From Lachancea kluyveri NRRL Y-12651 (Eukaryota; Ascomycota; Saccharomycetes; Saccharomycetales; Saccharomycetaceae): DNA of 64,000 nt. Below are positions 20,017 through 29,700 of this stretch, one piece after another (within the stretch, counting starts at the first letter, position 1; each line of letters begins with the position of its first letter). The stretch covers positions 1,178,001 to 1,242,000 of the forward strand of contig CM000693.1 in assembly GCA_000149225.2 (NCBI GenBank), in the 5' to 3' direction. The notes below the pieces were generated by a model, which saw only the letters and a list, made by a program, of their open reading frames with translations, had not been told where the DNA came from and searched no databases. The position numbers and the translations under genes were made by a program.

Positions 20017-20089
20017 GCCTTGTTGGCGCAATCGGTAGCGCGTATGACTCTTAATCATAAGGCTAGGGGTTCGAGCCCCCTACAGGGCT
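20017..20089 (+). tRNA. tRNA-Lys (CUU)
   Basis: This 73-base intronless tRNA has acceptor stem GCCTTGT / ACAGGGC with discriminator T. The anticodon loop is GACTCTTAATC with anticodon CTT. The A box is TTGGCGCAATCGG and the B box GGTTCGAGCCC. A T-rich Pol III terminator (TTTTTT) follows at 20094-20099. S. cerevisiae has the same tRNA next to RPC17. Confidence 0.97.
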
Positions 20090-20639
20090 TAAATTTTTTA
20101 TTTTTCTTTCGACCTCTCTTTCATTGACAAATCAGAGTGTAAAAATCGTCAAACTTTTGGTTTTAAATCACATCGTGTCGCATCGCATTTATCTTTTTCA
20201 TATGGTTAACGATCTCTCCAGAGCTACCACTTTCTTGTTCATAATTTTTTTTGTTTTAAATGAAATTTTATTGTTTTGTTTATAGAGGAATCTCTTTATG
20301 ACATCGTAGCGGTTCATGCTTTAAAACAAAAAAAGCGAAACCAATTGATAAACAATAAATAAATATACGAAAAGGAACACTTACCTAGCCGTTTTGGAGC
20401 TAATCTGTAGGTGGAAAACAAAATTTAGTTAGCATACCATCTCGAAGTTGAGCGAGCAAGATAAAAGAAGCATGGATTATTTTTTGAAAGTTAAAGAGCA
20501 TGTAATTAATGTTATCTGAAGTGAAAATTTGTTTTAAGCGTGTATGTATATATATATATGCAGAAATGTTATACCAAAATTAATATAGCTCATGATGTTG
20601 AAATGGAGCCTCAACAAATGCGAGAAAAATGGAGTTACA
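20090..20639. other. Intergenic between tRNA-Lys and the CRH1 3' end
   Basis: This 550-base stretch is AT-rich, with a (TA)n run at about 20545-20560. I see no further gene or repeat. Confidence 0.55.
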
Positions 20640-22076
20640 TTACAGAAGGCAACAGGCGCCAACAGTAACCAAGGACCCAAATGAAAAGGAACTGAAAAAT
20701 CCCGGACTCCAAATTTCAGAAAACATATTTGATACCATTGCGGCACCATTTGCAGTGGAAATGGTGATAGTTGAGGAGGTCCGTTCAGCAGTAGAAGTTG
20801 CAGAGCTTGCGTCACTTTTGGAGGATGAAGTTGTAGATGTGACGAAGCTGGACGATAATGTGTGAGAGGAGGATTCCGAATGAGAAGCGGCAGAATGGGT
20901 AGAAGTGTGGGAAGATCCAGTAGAGGATGATGGCTTAGCACTCGACGAAACAGAAGAGGAGCTGGAGGAGGACGATGGCTTAGTACTCGACGAAGCAGAG
21001 GAGGAGCTAGAAGAGCTAGAGGAGCTAGAAGAGCTAGAGGAGCTTGAAGAGCTGGATGAAGAGCTTGGAGAGCTGGATGGAGAGCTAGAAGAACTAGAGG
21101 TGGACGAGGAGTGTGTAGAAGAGGACTCGGACGCAGAGGTAGCAGATGAGCTAGAACTTGATCTAGAAGAAGTCGTAGACTCCTTTTCTTCAATAGCACC
21201 ACCGCTAACCAAGGTTGAGAAATCTTGCTGGGCCTGATCGTATCTACCGTAAACTTCACCATCCTTCGCTTCAATAGATTGCCAAGAACCCGATTGATCA
21301 CCGTAAGAATACTCAGTACCGGTGGAATAATCAGTAACCACAAGGTTCTTGATATACATTGCAAATGGAGCCTGAGTGTAGTCTGTCAAACCACCGGCCC
21401 ATTCGATAGTTCCTGGCTCATTGCTTGGATCACCACCAGCCCAAGTACCCATCATAACATACATTGGAGACTGTGGGTAACCCTCACTGGTGGTATTTTC
21501 CAAAGTTCTAACTGGTTGACCATCCAAGTACCAAACGGTTTTGTCCATTCCCCAGTCGATGGTATAGTTGTGAAAATCAATCTGTGGCTGGTAAACACCA
21601 TGGAAAGCACCTCTGTCATACGTTTCGACATTACCCTTTGAAAAAAAATTGGATTGGAACTCCGTGGTGTCACCGCCTAACCATTCCAAATCAATTTCAT
21701 CCAAATCGTCACTTTGCAGATAGAAAGAAGTAACGACACCGGTACCATTAGCAGCTTTTAAAATGACCTCTACTTTACCGTACATAATGTAAAAGTCAGA
21801 TTTCAAACCAGGATTGTCAAATCTTTCTTTCAACGTCAGGGCCAAACCATCGGACGTATATTCAATAGTACCACTATCAGTGAACGCATGGAAGTAGTCA
21901 GACTCAGAAGAGAAGTCTTCCAAGAATGAAGTTGCTAGAGCTTTATTTGGAGAACAGCCCGAAGTCTTCATTGGATTACAACTACTAGCAGAAGTAGTAG
22001 TCGATTCCGCAGCAGTAACGGTTGTCAAAGCCAAGATGGCAGCCAACGGACTCAATATGTTGTGTGGTTTAGTCAT
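20640..22076 (-). CDS. CRH1: GPI-anchored chitin-glucan transglycosylase Crh1
   Basis: The product is 478 residues, against 507 in S. cerevisiae. It joins chitin to beta-glucan in the cell wall. The start at 22076 gives a signal peptide (MTKPHNILSPLAAILALTTV). The GH16 domain covers about residues 35-290 and holds the catalytic motif DEIDLE at 126-131, preceded by SFYLQSDDL. A long Ser/Thr tract follows (about 330-445), which would be heavily O-mannosylated. A hydrophobic C-terminal tail (FFSSFSFGSLVTVGACCLL) marks GPI attachment. An upstream in-frame ATG at 22145 would hide the signal peptide behind 23 residues, so I reject it. The Ser codons form a low-complexity tract likely to vary between strains. 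Confidence 0.95.
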   Translation of the reverse strand: MTKPHNILSPLAAILALTTVTAAESTTTSASSCNPMKTSGCSPNKALATSFLEDFSSESDYFHAFTDSGTIEYTSDGLALTLKERFDNPGLKSDFYIMYGKVEVILKAANGTGVVTSFYLQSDDLDEIDLEWLGGDTTEFQSNFFSKGNVETYDRGAFHGVYQPQIDFHNYTIDWGMDKTVWYLDGQPVRTLENTTSEGYPQSPMYVMMGTWAGGDPSNEPGTIEWAGGLTDYTQAPFAMYIKNLVVTDYSTGTEYSYGDQSGSWQSIEAKDGEVYGRYDQAQQDFSTLVSGGAIEEKESTTSSRSSSSSSATSASESSSTHSSSTSSSSSSPSSSPSSSSSSSSSSSSSSSSSSSSSSSASSSTKPSSSSSSSSVSSSAKPSSSTGSSHTSTHSAASHSESSSHTLSSSFVTSTTSSSKSDASSATSTAERTSSTITISTANGAAMVSNMFSEIWSPGFFSSFSFGSLVTVGACCLL

Positions 22077-22557
22077 TATATCGTTGTTGATTTTATTATA
22101 TTCGCCGGCACGAGAAGTATGAAAAACTTTCAAAAAATATGCCAAAGAGAATCAACAACTTGACTTATTTATACGATTGCGGTGAGGATGTCACATCTTT
22201 AAAGTTTTTTCCTGATCTATCCTTCCGAAATCAAAGATATATTTAGGAATTAAGCCACGAAAATCCCCGTGTTCCAACTAAGAAATGACGCGAAATAAAT
22301 TAACTTCCTCTCATAAACTTAGAGCCACAACCAGACATCTTATTTGTTTCTCTGCTGGCCTTCTATTTCAGGTGATTTCCCGAGAAATAACTAGAAGGCT
22401 GAATTTTGTTTAATTATAGAAGTTCAGCCCTCAGATTTTCTGCCTCTTTTTTTTTTTTTGGCGTTCCGCGTGCTTCAACGGAGATCACGGCCTTTAAGCT
22501 TCCTGTTTAGGAATATGTCGTTCAAACTGATATGCGACGATCAAGGAAGCAAAAAAA
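22077..22557. other. CRH1 promoter region
   Basis: This 481-base stretch lies between CRH1 and the tRNA-Trp gene, both on the minus strand. It includes a 15-base T run at about 22447-22461. No gene is visible. Confidence 0.55.
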
Positions 22558-22661
22558 TGAAACGGACAGGAATTGAACCTGCAACCCTTCGATTGCAATT
22601 GTTTCCTTGGAATTCCAGGATTTAACTGGAGTCGAAAGCTCTACCATTGAGCCACCGCTTC
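22558..22661 (-). tRNA. tRNA-Trp (CCA) with a 32-base intron
   Basis: On the minus strand the 5' half (22661-22626) is GAAGCGGTGGCTCAATGG and so on to ACTCCAG, and the 3' half (22593-22558) begins ATCGAAGGGTTGCAGG and ends in CCGTTTCA. The intron is 22625-22594, one base after the anticodon CCA, the universal position. The mature tRNA would be 72 bases. The base after the anticodon reads G by direct alignment, whereas I recall A in S. cerevisiae. The T-rich flank after 22558 (TTTTTTT on the minus strand) is the Pol III terminator. Confidence 0.95.
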
Positions 22662-24216
22662 ATCTTGTGATATTAGATGAGAAACATATGGTATAACCAC
22701 GTGTAGGGCAATTTGGATTTTCCCCAGGAGAGCCAAATAACGCAAGTGGTATAAGGCTATCAAGTGCGGTAGCACGTTGATGGTGAGAAATAGGTGACTA
22801 TTAAGATAATTGTTGAGATTCCATTTTTGGCTAAGGGTATAATATTTAGCGTACTGAGTATACTAGAAGTTCTCCTCGTCTTTCTAGGGAGCTCTAAAGG
22901 CAGAGTTGATAATTCTACGTACAAATATTCCTACTTCCTCTTTCCCTTTTATATGTTTTTGTTCATTATCCCTGTGTTTCAGCTCCCACCAACTTCGATG
23001 ACTGTTTCTCAGTCTTTATGCCATCTTCTAACACCGCATATGATAATATAATAGTAATACAAGTACTAGTCGACAGATGATAATTGAATCTCGTACCAGC
23101 AGATGGTCCGTCAACCAAAAAACCACTACAAAACAATGATTGTTACAAGCTAATCGAGATATCCTAAATGGATGTTTGTCCAGATCTCAGAAAAAAAATT
23201 GAACGAGACAAAGGTCGTATGCCATAAGTCAACAGAAATCATACTACCGCCTTTTCATGTGGCAGAATTGAGCTCAAGAAGGTATTGGAGAGGAACTTAA
23301 ATTGCTAGTAAAAGCAACCAGTTAGGAAGTATTCAATTATGACATTATCTGGAAAAAAAAAAAAAAAAAAAAAAGATATCATTAACGTCCTTTCAACTAT
23401 GTGCTTCACACACGAATATCTCTGTACAAGAATGCAACGCGTAGATGGCAGGTGACCGTTTTCTCTGTAATAGCATGGTTTCTTTTATCAAAAAAAAAAA
23501 AAAAAAATGCCGTGTTCACTTCCTGACTTTCAATCTCACAGGGAGTGCAAAGTGCTTTGCTTATGAATTCTTAAAGTATCATAGAAGTGTTCAAATTTAA
23601 CCCTTTCGGTTTCTTCTGGAATAAAACATTTAGACTATGGGATGATTCAAACTGCAGTATAATTACAAATTAGCCTGCCACTCCCGGCAGATATTGCCTT
23701 TCGATATATGTGTACTTGACAGTCTTCTTTTCATTTTTTCTACGTTGAAATATCCTCTGCTTAACTTATGAAGACACCTTTTTTGCTCTTGTTTATCAGT
23801 CTCTCCCAAGGGCTTACAGATCCAGGATCATCACCAACACATGATAATCTAGAATGTGATTTCATACTGAAAACAAGATCAACAGTGAATCACCAAAATA
23901 TCACGTTATCTTCTGAGTAAGACAATCGCTATAACTATACGTAGAACAAATCATACAAGAAATAATCATTTCTAGCTGATACTTCCTCGTAAACGAAAAC
24001 TGGTAGGATTATCTACACAAAGCATAATGAAAAATAATTTTGGATCTCAGAAACATCTAATCTGCGCAGCTCTTTCAACGGTTTTGTGCTGTCATATTTT
24101 AACATCCTATCAAAACGTCACTGGTCAAGCTGTATTTTTTCGAGTTCAGGTGACAAAGGCGAGAAAAATTGAAGGGAAAAAAAAAAGAAATACGCTGGGC
24201 CGAGCACGCGCGAAAA

Positions 24217-24244
24217 ATTTGATGCCTTTTAGAAGGCATCAAAT
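24217..24244. repeat. 12-bp inverted repeat in the HIP1 promoter
   Basis: The arms ATTTGATGCCTT (24217-24228) and AAGGCATCAAAT (24233-24244) are perfect complements around the four bases TTAG. It lies about 225-250 bases before the HIP1 start. It could be a site for a dimeric regulator or a DNA hairpin. Confidence 0.7.
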
Positions 24245-24362
24245 CGAAAACCTCTTGGCACGCCTGACTTCGTTTTGGCTCTACAGCTCGTGCCTCCTAA
24301 TAGAGAAGATGTAATGATGAGATGCTTATTTCGCAACTCACTTGGGAGTGGAAGGTTTTTTC

Positions 24363-24383
24363 TTTTTTCCCTTCGGGAAAAAA
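24363..24383. repeat. 9-bp inverted repeat with a TTC loop near HIP1
   Basis: TTTTTTCCC and GGGAAAAAA flank TTC, 85-105 bases before the HIP1 start. It lies upstream of the likely TATA box, so it is probably promoter DNA rather than 5' leader. The T and A runs make chance formation more likely than for the neighbouring 12-bp repeat. Confidence 0.5.
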
Positions 24384-24467
24384 AAAAGCAAAAATAGTAT
24401 ACAAATATATATCACATACAATTCTGGGCAAATTGTGTCGAGATCACGTCCGCCAGCAAGAATCGGC

Positions 24468-26285
24468 ATGTCCGAGAATAATTCATTTGTGTCAAACATC
24501 AAACCTGGTGGGGTCTCTAGTACATTTAGAGCCAGTTCCAAGAATCCTTTTTCCAAACAATATTGGACTGAAGTCGTCGATGGTTTTAAACCGGGCAATG
24601 CGGTTGAATATGGGGAACACACGTCTTTGAAAAGCTCTTCCTTTGATTCTAAAGAAAATATAAAGAGTGATGTTCCTCATGTTTCAGACTTTGAGAATAA
24701 TGTCTACGACACTGCCAACGACTCTAAATTGAACAAAGATTTATCCGTTCGTCACTTGTTAACATTAGCCGTCGGTGGTGCAATCGGGACAGGTCTCTTT
24801 GTCAACTCTGGTGCGTCCTTAAACACAGGTGGCCCTGCATCGTTAATAGTTGCTTGGGTTATCGTGAGTACATGCCTCTTCACTATCGTGAATGCGCTAG
24901 GTGAATTGGCCGCCGTATTCCCAGTTGTTGGCGGTTTTAACGTCTATATCACTAGATTTGTGGAGCCCTCCTTTGGGTTTGCCGTTAACATTAACTACCT
25001 TGCGCAATGGGCCGTACTATTACCTCTGGAATTGGTTGCCGCCTCTATTACTATTAGATACTGGAACAATACAATCAACTCCGACGCTTGGGTTGCTATT
25101 TTTTATACCGCTATATTCTTGGCAAATATGCTGGATGTCAAATCGTTTGGTGAAACCGAGTTTGTGCTGTCGATGATCAAAATTCTGGCCATTATTGGGT
25201 TTACCATTCTAGGCATCGTTCTGGCATGTGGCGGTGGTCCGTCTGGTGAGTACATCGGTGGCAGATACTGGAATGATCCGGGTGCCTTTGTCGGTGATAC
25301 ACCTGGCCGGAGATTCAAAGGTGTATGTGCTGTGTTTGTCACTGCTGCGTTCTCGTACTCTGGTACCGAACTGGTTGCTGTTTCTGCTGCCGAATCGCAC
25401 AACCCAAGGGTCACGTTGCCAAAAGCTTCTAAAAGAACTTTTTGGCTGATTACTTTATGCTACATCACCGTTTTGACAATTATTGGCTGCTTAGTCCCTT
25501 ACAACGACGAAAGACTGTTGAATGGGAACAGTTCGGTAGATGCTGCTGCTTCTCCACTAGTTATTGCCATCGAAAATGGTGGTATTAAAGGTCTGCCTTC
25601 CCTGATGAACGCAATCATTTTGATTGCCATTCTATCTGTCGCCAATAGTGCTGTTTACGCTTGTTCCAGATGTATGGTGGCCATGGCTGAAATTGGTAAC
25701 CTACCGAAGCGTTTGAACTATATCGACAAGAGAGGCAGACCATTATACGCCATCTTTGCAACTCTGATATTCGGTTTGTTGTCATTCATCGCTGCTAGTG
25801 ATAAACAAGAAGAAGTTTTTACTTGGTTGAGTGCTTTATCCGGCTTATCCACCTTATTTTGTTGGTTTTCCATCAACTTGTCTCATATTAGGTTCCGTCA
25901 AGCTATGAAAGCTCAAGACCGTAGTTTGAACGAACTACCTTTCGTATCTATTACCGGCGTTTACGGTTCGTGGTATGGATGTATCGTTATTTTCCTAGTG
26001 TTGATTGCCTCCTTCTGGACTTCATTGTTCCCTGTTGGCAGTGATGGTGCCGATGCCGAATCTTTCTTTGAAGGTTACCTATCACTTCCGATTTTCATCG
26101 TATGTTACCTAGGACACAAGGTTTATAAGAAGGATTGGAGATTGTATGTGAAAACAAAGGACATGGACCTCGACACCGGTAGAAGAGAGATCGATCTGGA
26201 CATCCTAAAGCAAGAAATTCGCCTTGAAAGAGAACAGATGGCTCAAAAACCATTCTACATTAGATTCCTCAATGTATGGTGCTAA
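24468..26285 (+). CDS. HIP1: Amino-acid permease, Hip1-type (histidine)
   Basis: The product is 605 residues with about 12 membrane segments, against 603 for S. cerevisiae Hip1. It is a plasma-membrane proton-coupled amino-acid permease of the yeast AAT family. The match runs from KQYWTEVVDGFKPGN near the N-terminus through DLSVRHLLTLAVGGAIGTGL, SYSGTELVAVSAAES and PSLMNAIILIAILSVANSA to the terminal FLNVWC. Most residues outside the N-terminus agree with Hip1, and the position (next to CRH1) matches YGR191W, so histidine is the expected main substrate. The frame is open upstream, but only as a low-complexity run without an ATG; the first ATG is at 24468. Confidence 0.93.
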   Translation: MSENNSFVSNIKPGGVSSTFRASSKNPFSKQYWTEVVDGFKPGNAVEYGEHTSLKSSSFDSKENIKSDVPHVSDFENNVYDTANDSKLNKDLSVRHLLTLAVGGAIGTGLFVNSGASLNTGGPASLIVAWVIVSTCLFTIVNALGELAAVFPVVGGFNVYITRFVEPSFGFAVNINYLAQWAVLLPLELVAASITIRYWNNTINSDAWVAIFYTAIFLANMLDVKSFGETEFVLSMIKILAIIGFTILGIVLACGGGPSGEYIGGRYWNDPGAFVGDTPGRRFKGVCAVFVTAAFSYSGTELVAVSAAESHNPRVTLPKASKRTFWLITLCYITVLTIIGCLVPYNDERLLNGNSSVDAAASPLVIAIENGGIKGLPSLMNAIILIAILSVANSAVYACSRCMVAMAEIGNLPKRLNYIDKRGRPLYAIFATLIFGLLSFIAASDKQEEVFTWLSALSGLSTLFCWFSINLSHIRFRQAMKAQDRSLNELPFVSITGVYGSWYGCIVIFLVLIASFWTSLFPVGSDGADAESFFEGYLSLPIFIVCYLGHKVYKKDWRLYVKTKDMDLDTGRREIDLDILKQEIRLEREQMAQKPFYIRFLNVWC

Positions 26286-26750
26286 TGCAAATCGCAGATG
26301 ATTATCTCTACCCGTTGAAGTGCAAAAGGTGTCATTACGCCACTATTCTCACCAAGTTCGTAAAACTACCTTTCGGCACTCTTGGTCTTTTCGAATAAAA
26401 GATTCAACGGACTAACACTTTAGATGCAAAAGTGGCTTCCGCACGTTGAACTCGTCTTACTTTAATTATTAACAACTGTTTAATTCCCTCTACCCACTCA
26501 CATATGTAGTTTTTCGTTTGATTTGAGATCAAAGTGTTCGCGTTTTGGGAGGCTCCACGGAAGGAAAAAAAAAACTTAAACTCCTGAAGAAGATCCTTTA
26601 CTAGTTTGTATTTTAGAAGTAATTTTTATTTTGTACATTAAAGAACTTTCTGGTACGCTGGCAATTATCACTTATCGATCTCTGGTTTCTTCGTATCTGT
26701 TGTTTTTGATCAATTTTTATTGCTAATCTTGGTTTGCCATCGTACGCGAA
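26286..26750. other. Intergenic between HIP1 and the tuberin-like gene
   Basis: This 465-base stretch holds the HIP1 3' end and a promoter, with an A run at about 26565-26573. I see no other gene. Confidence 0.55.
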
Positions 26751-29700
26751 ATGCCTGCTCCAACATACACTAATAGCACTTCCAATCTACGAAAAGAGCT
26801 TTTTAAAACCTTTTCCACTGCCTTTGGAGCCAACTCACGTACTACTCATAGAAACTCACCCAGAGACCCTGACGAAGAAGAACATAGAAGGCTGTTGATT
26901 TACAACCTCCGAAATGTGAATAGTTTATCGCAACGCTCCCAAGCCGCCGAAGAGATCACACGAAGGATCCGTGAGTTTGCAGCCGATTCGATACCTGACA
27001 TATGGAGTAGTTCCAGTGACCTAATTAAGCCCAGTGTATCCCAGAAAACAAGACGAATTGCTCTGCATCTACTGATATCATGTATCGAGTATATCACAAT
27101 GTCACAGGAAGTAAGCGACAACGACTCTATCAGATTGGCATTTTATCTGGTTATCATGGAAAATTGCTCTCTAATAAAAGATGAGAGGTCTGACGTTGAT
27201 CCTGACCTTGATCTTTTCATCGAGTGCCTTCAAAAATTGACATCAAATGGCAACAGGTTAAACCAACTTCGCGAACCTTTTGAGGATACACCATCATTGG
27301 TTCAATTTCTAGATACCGTGTTTGAGGCAATATTGAATGAATGTGTGGAACACGAGTCTAGAGCTCTTATTAATTTGTTGTGTTTTACTACTGATTGTAT
27401 TCGTCACGACACAAATTTCAAGCTTAATCCTAATTGTGTTAATTCAATAATCCAGATAGCATCCCATACTTCGAATGAAAGCGTACTAGTGGACTGCTTA
27501 TGTGCTATCGATGCACTGACAAATAAAGGTCTGGTGCATACCAATCAAATAGGTAAGATAGTGGAAGTAATGGCAGGCTCATTTTCCATTAGCAACAGAT
27601 TACACAAGCAAGTCATAGTATTGTTATTAAGCTTCCTTAAGAACGATATTTGGCCTGATTTTTGTAATACCCTATTAAAGTTGGTTCATGGGTTGGAGAA
27701 GCCCGGTGCCACAGCAAGCTTTCTACGTTTACTCACCGTGCTATTATCCAGTGAGGATTTCGAGAACGATTATGAAAGATTAAAGTCAACCATAGATTGC
27801 AAATCGCTCTGTGGGTTGTTCAATGTTGTTTTCTCAAGTAATTCTATCTTGCTTAGATCTGAAATTTTGAGGAGTATAAACATGCTACTAGATAGCCATT
27901 TATTTCTCGATTGGACCAAAAATGACCACTCATTTTGGCAGTCAACTGATGAAAAAAAACTAGGCATTTTTCCTATTTTCAAGTTACTGCTATCTGATGA
28001 GGAGTTAAAGGAACCAAACAAAAAAGTTATAACATCAATTTACCATTCTTTATTGAAAATTGTCCAGAAAGACATATATACTTGGATAGGCTATACGAAT
28101 ATCCAGGATATTTTGTCTGTTATGTTGAAAGATCAAGAATTTTTCGATGACGAATTAATCAGGTATATGGTCAAAGTGTTGGAGGAAAAAGTCGATATTT
28201 TTTCGGATTCCGCTGAAATAATCCAAATGGCTGATATAATGTTCAAATCCACATCGTGTGCCGAAGTTAGAGTTAGCTTTCTTCGACTTGTTGAAAAGAT
28301 ACTGAGGAACTTGGTTGGGAAAAGAAATTTAGATGAAGACAAACAGATTAAAATCATCAGCTCTATTTTTTGTGAATTCCAACATGAGATCGACCATGTA
28401 ATTATCTGTGCTGTCGGCGAATTATTGTATAATATTTCCGAATATTTACCATTAAACACATTGCAGAGTCTTGAGCATAGCTACATTGACCCTGGCTTTA
28501 GCTGTAATACTTCCGGCCAAAGGAAAAGTATTGTTTATCTAAGCAGCTTTTCGGCACGCAATAGTGTTTTCGACCACTTTAAATTGGAAACTATAACAAA
28601 ATCCTTTACGAAATCTTTTGTTTGGAACTCCTCTAATGGGTCTGCGGATAAATGTGCACATTACTACAGAAAACTGATTACGATATTTGAGTTTGCTATG
28701 CGCATAGATAGTACAGACTTGCTTCTAATAATCTCAAGGGCTTTGACGCGTATTAGATGTAGTTCTAGGGGAAATTTTTATTTGACTCAACCTAAGAATG
28801 TTGACGGTATTAGTGCAGCATTAGGAAGGAACAAAAATTTAGAATCCGAAATACAGAAACACGTATGGTCATTTCCAGAGGAACTGGATTATATTCCGCC
28901 CGAACTTCTTGAAAGAATCAACGAGAACGTCAGATTTAAACAGCAACAAGACGTCACAGTGAGCTCTGTCTCGATAGACATCAGTTTGTGGCTTTCGTTA
29001 GCCTTACAGATAATTGATCATCCTTCAGATTGGGAAATATACTCTTACATGTTAACATTCCTATGCCCCCAGGTTTCCAATGTGGCTTTGTTCAAGGGAT
29101 ACTATCATTTGATCGAAGCTTTTAGAGAAATGATCTGTAAACACTTAATCGAAGGTGTACCTTCGTCCTTATCATTACCCAAGGACCTATACAAGGGCAA
29201 CTTGCACGTTGTATACGTCAGAAACCTATCCCCCATTTTAGCATACCACTGCTATTTACCAAAGCAGTCTTCAGACGAGCTCGTGAATGCCCTGCTACAC
29301 GGATTAAGGTCATGGGAAAAGCCATTGATTCCGGTGTTCCATATTTTGACTGTTTGCTGCTACGAAATTCCCAGCTCTATCAAAAAGTTCTTGACGCCAA
29401 TTTTAACTCAACTACAAACAAGGATAACCAGTTCCTTTGTGATACCCACTATTTTAGAGTTTATCTTGGCACTTTCTGATTCCCCAGATATTATCTCCCA
29501 CCTAACAGTAGAAGAGTTTAAAAGGGTTTTTGCGATTGCATTCAAATTGATTCAAACTTCTAGAGATTTAGAAAAGAGAGCGGAAAGCGAAAGTATTATT
29601 CACCCAATGAGATATGACAAGCTAGATGCTGAAAAATTGCCTTCTACCCAAACATTCAAAATTACTACTTCGATAGCACATTTCTTTCTGTCTTTATCAT

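Larger units (their letters stand above)
22662..24467. other. Long intergenic stretch upstream of HIP1
   Basis: This stretch of 1806 bases includes A runs at 23351-23374 and 23491-23507 and two inverted repeats described separately. A small ATG-started frame at 24027-24314 has no family match and overlaps the promoter, so I do not call it. A TATA-like ATACAAATATATATC lies at about 24400-24415, some 60 bases before the HIP1 start. Confidence 0.55.

Noticed and set aside
20905-21237. Glu/Leu-rich frame antisense to CRH1
   Set aside because: It is the complement of the Ser-codon tract of Crh1 and has no independent support.
24027-24314. 95-codon ATG frame upstream of HIP1
   Set aside because: Basic, low-complexity peptide that crosses the 12-bp inverted repeat; most likely chance within promoter DNA.
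24342-24467. N-terminal extension of HIP1
   Set aside because: No ATG; the added residues are coded by the inverted repeat, an A run and the TATA-like stretch.
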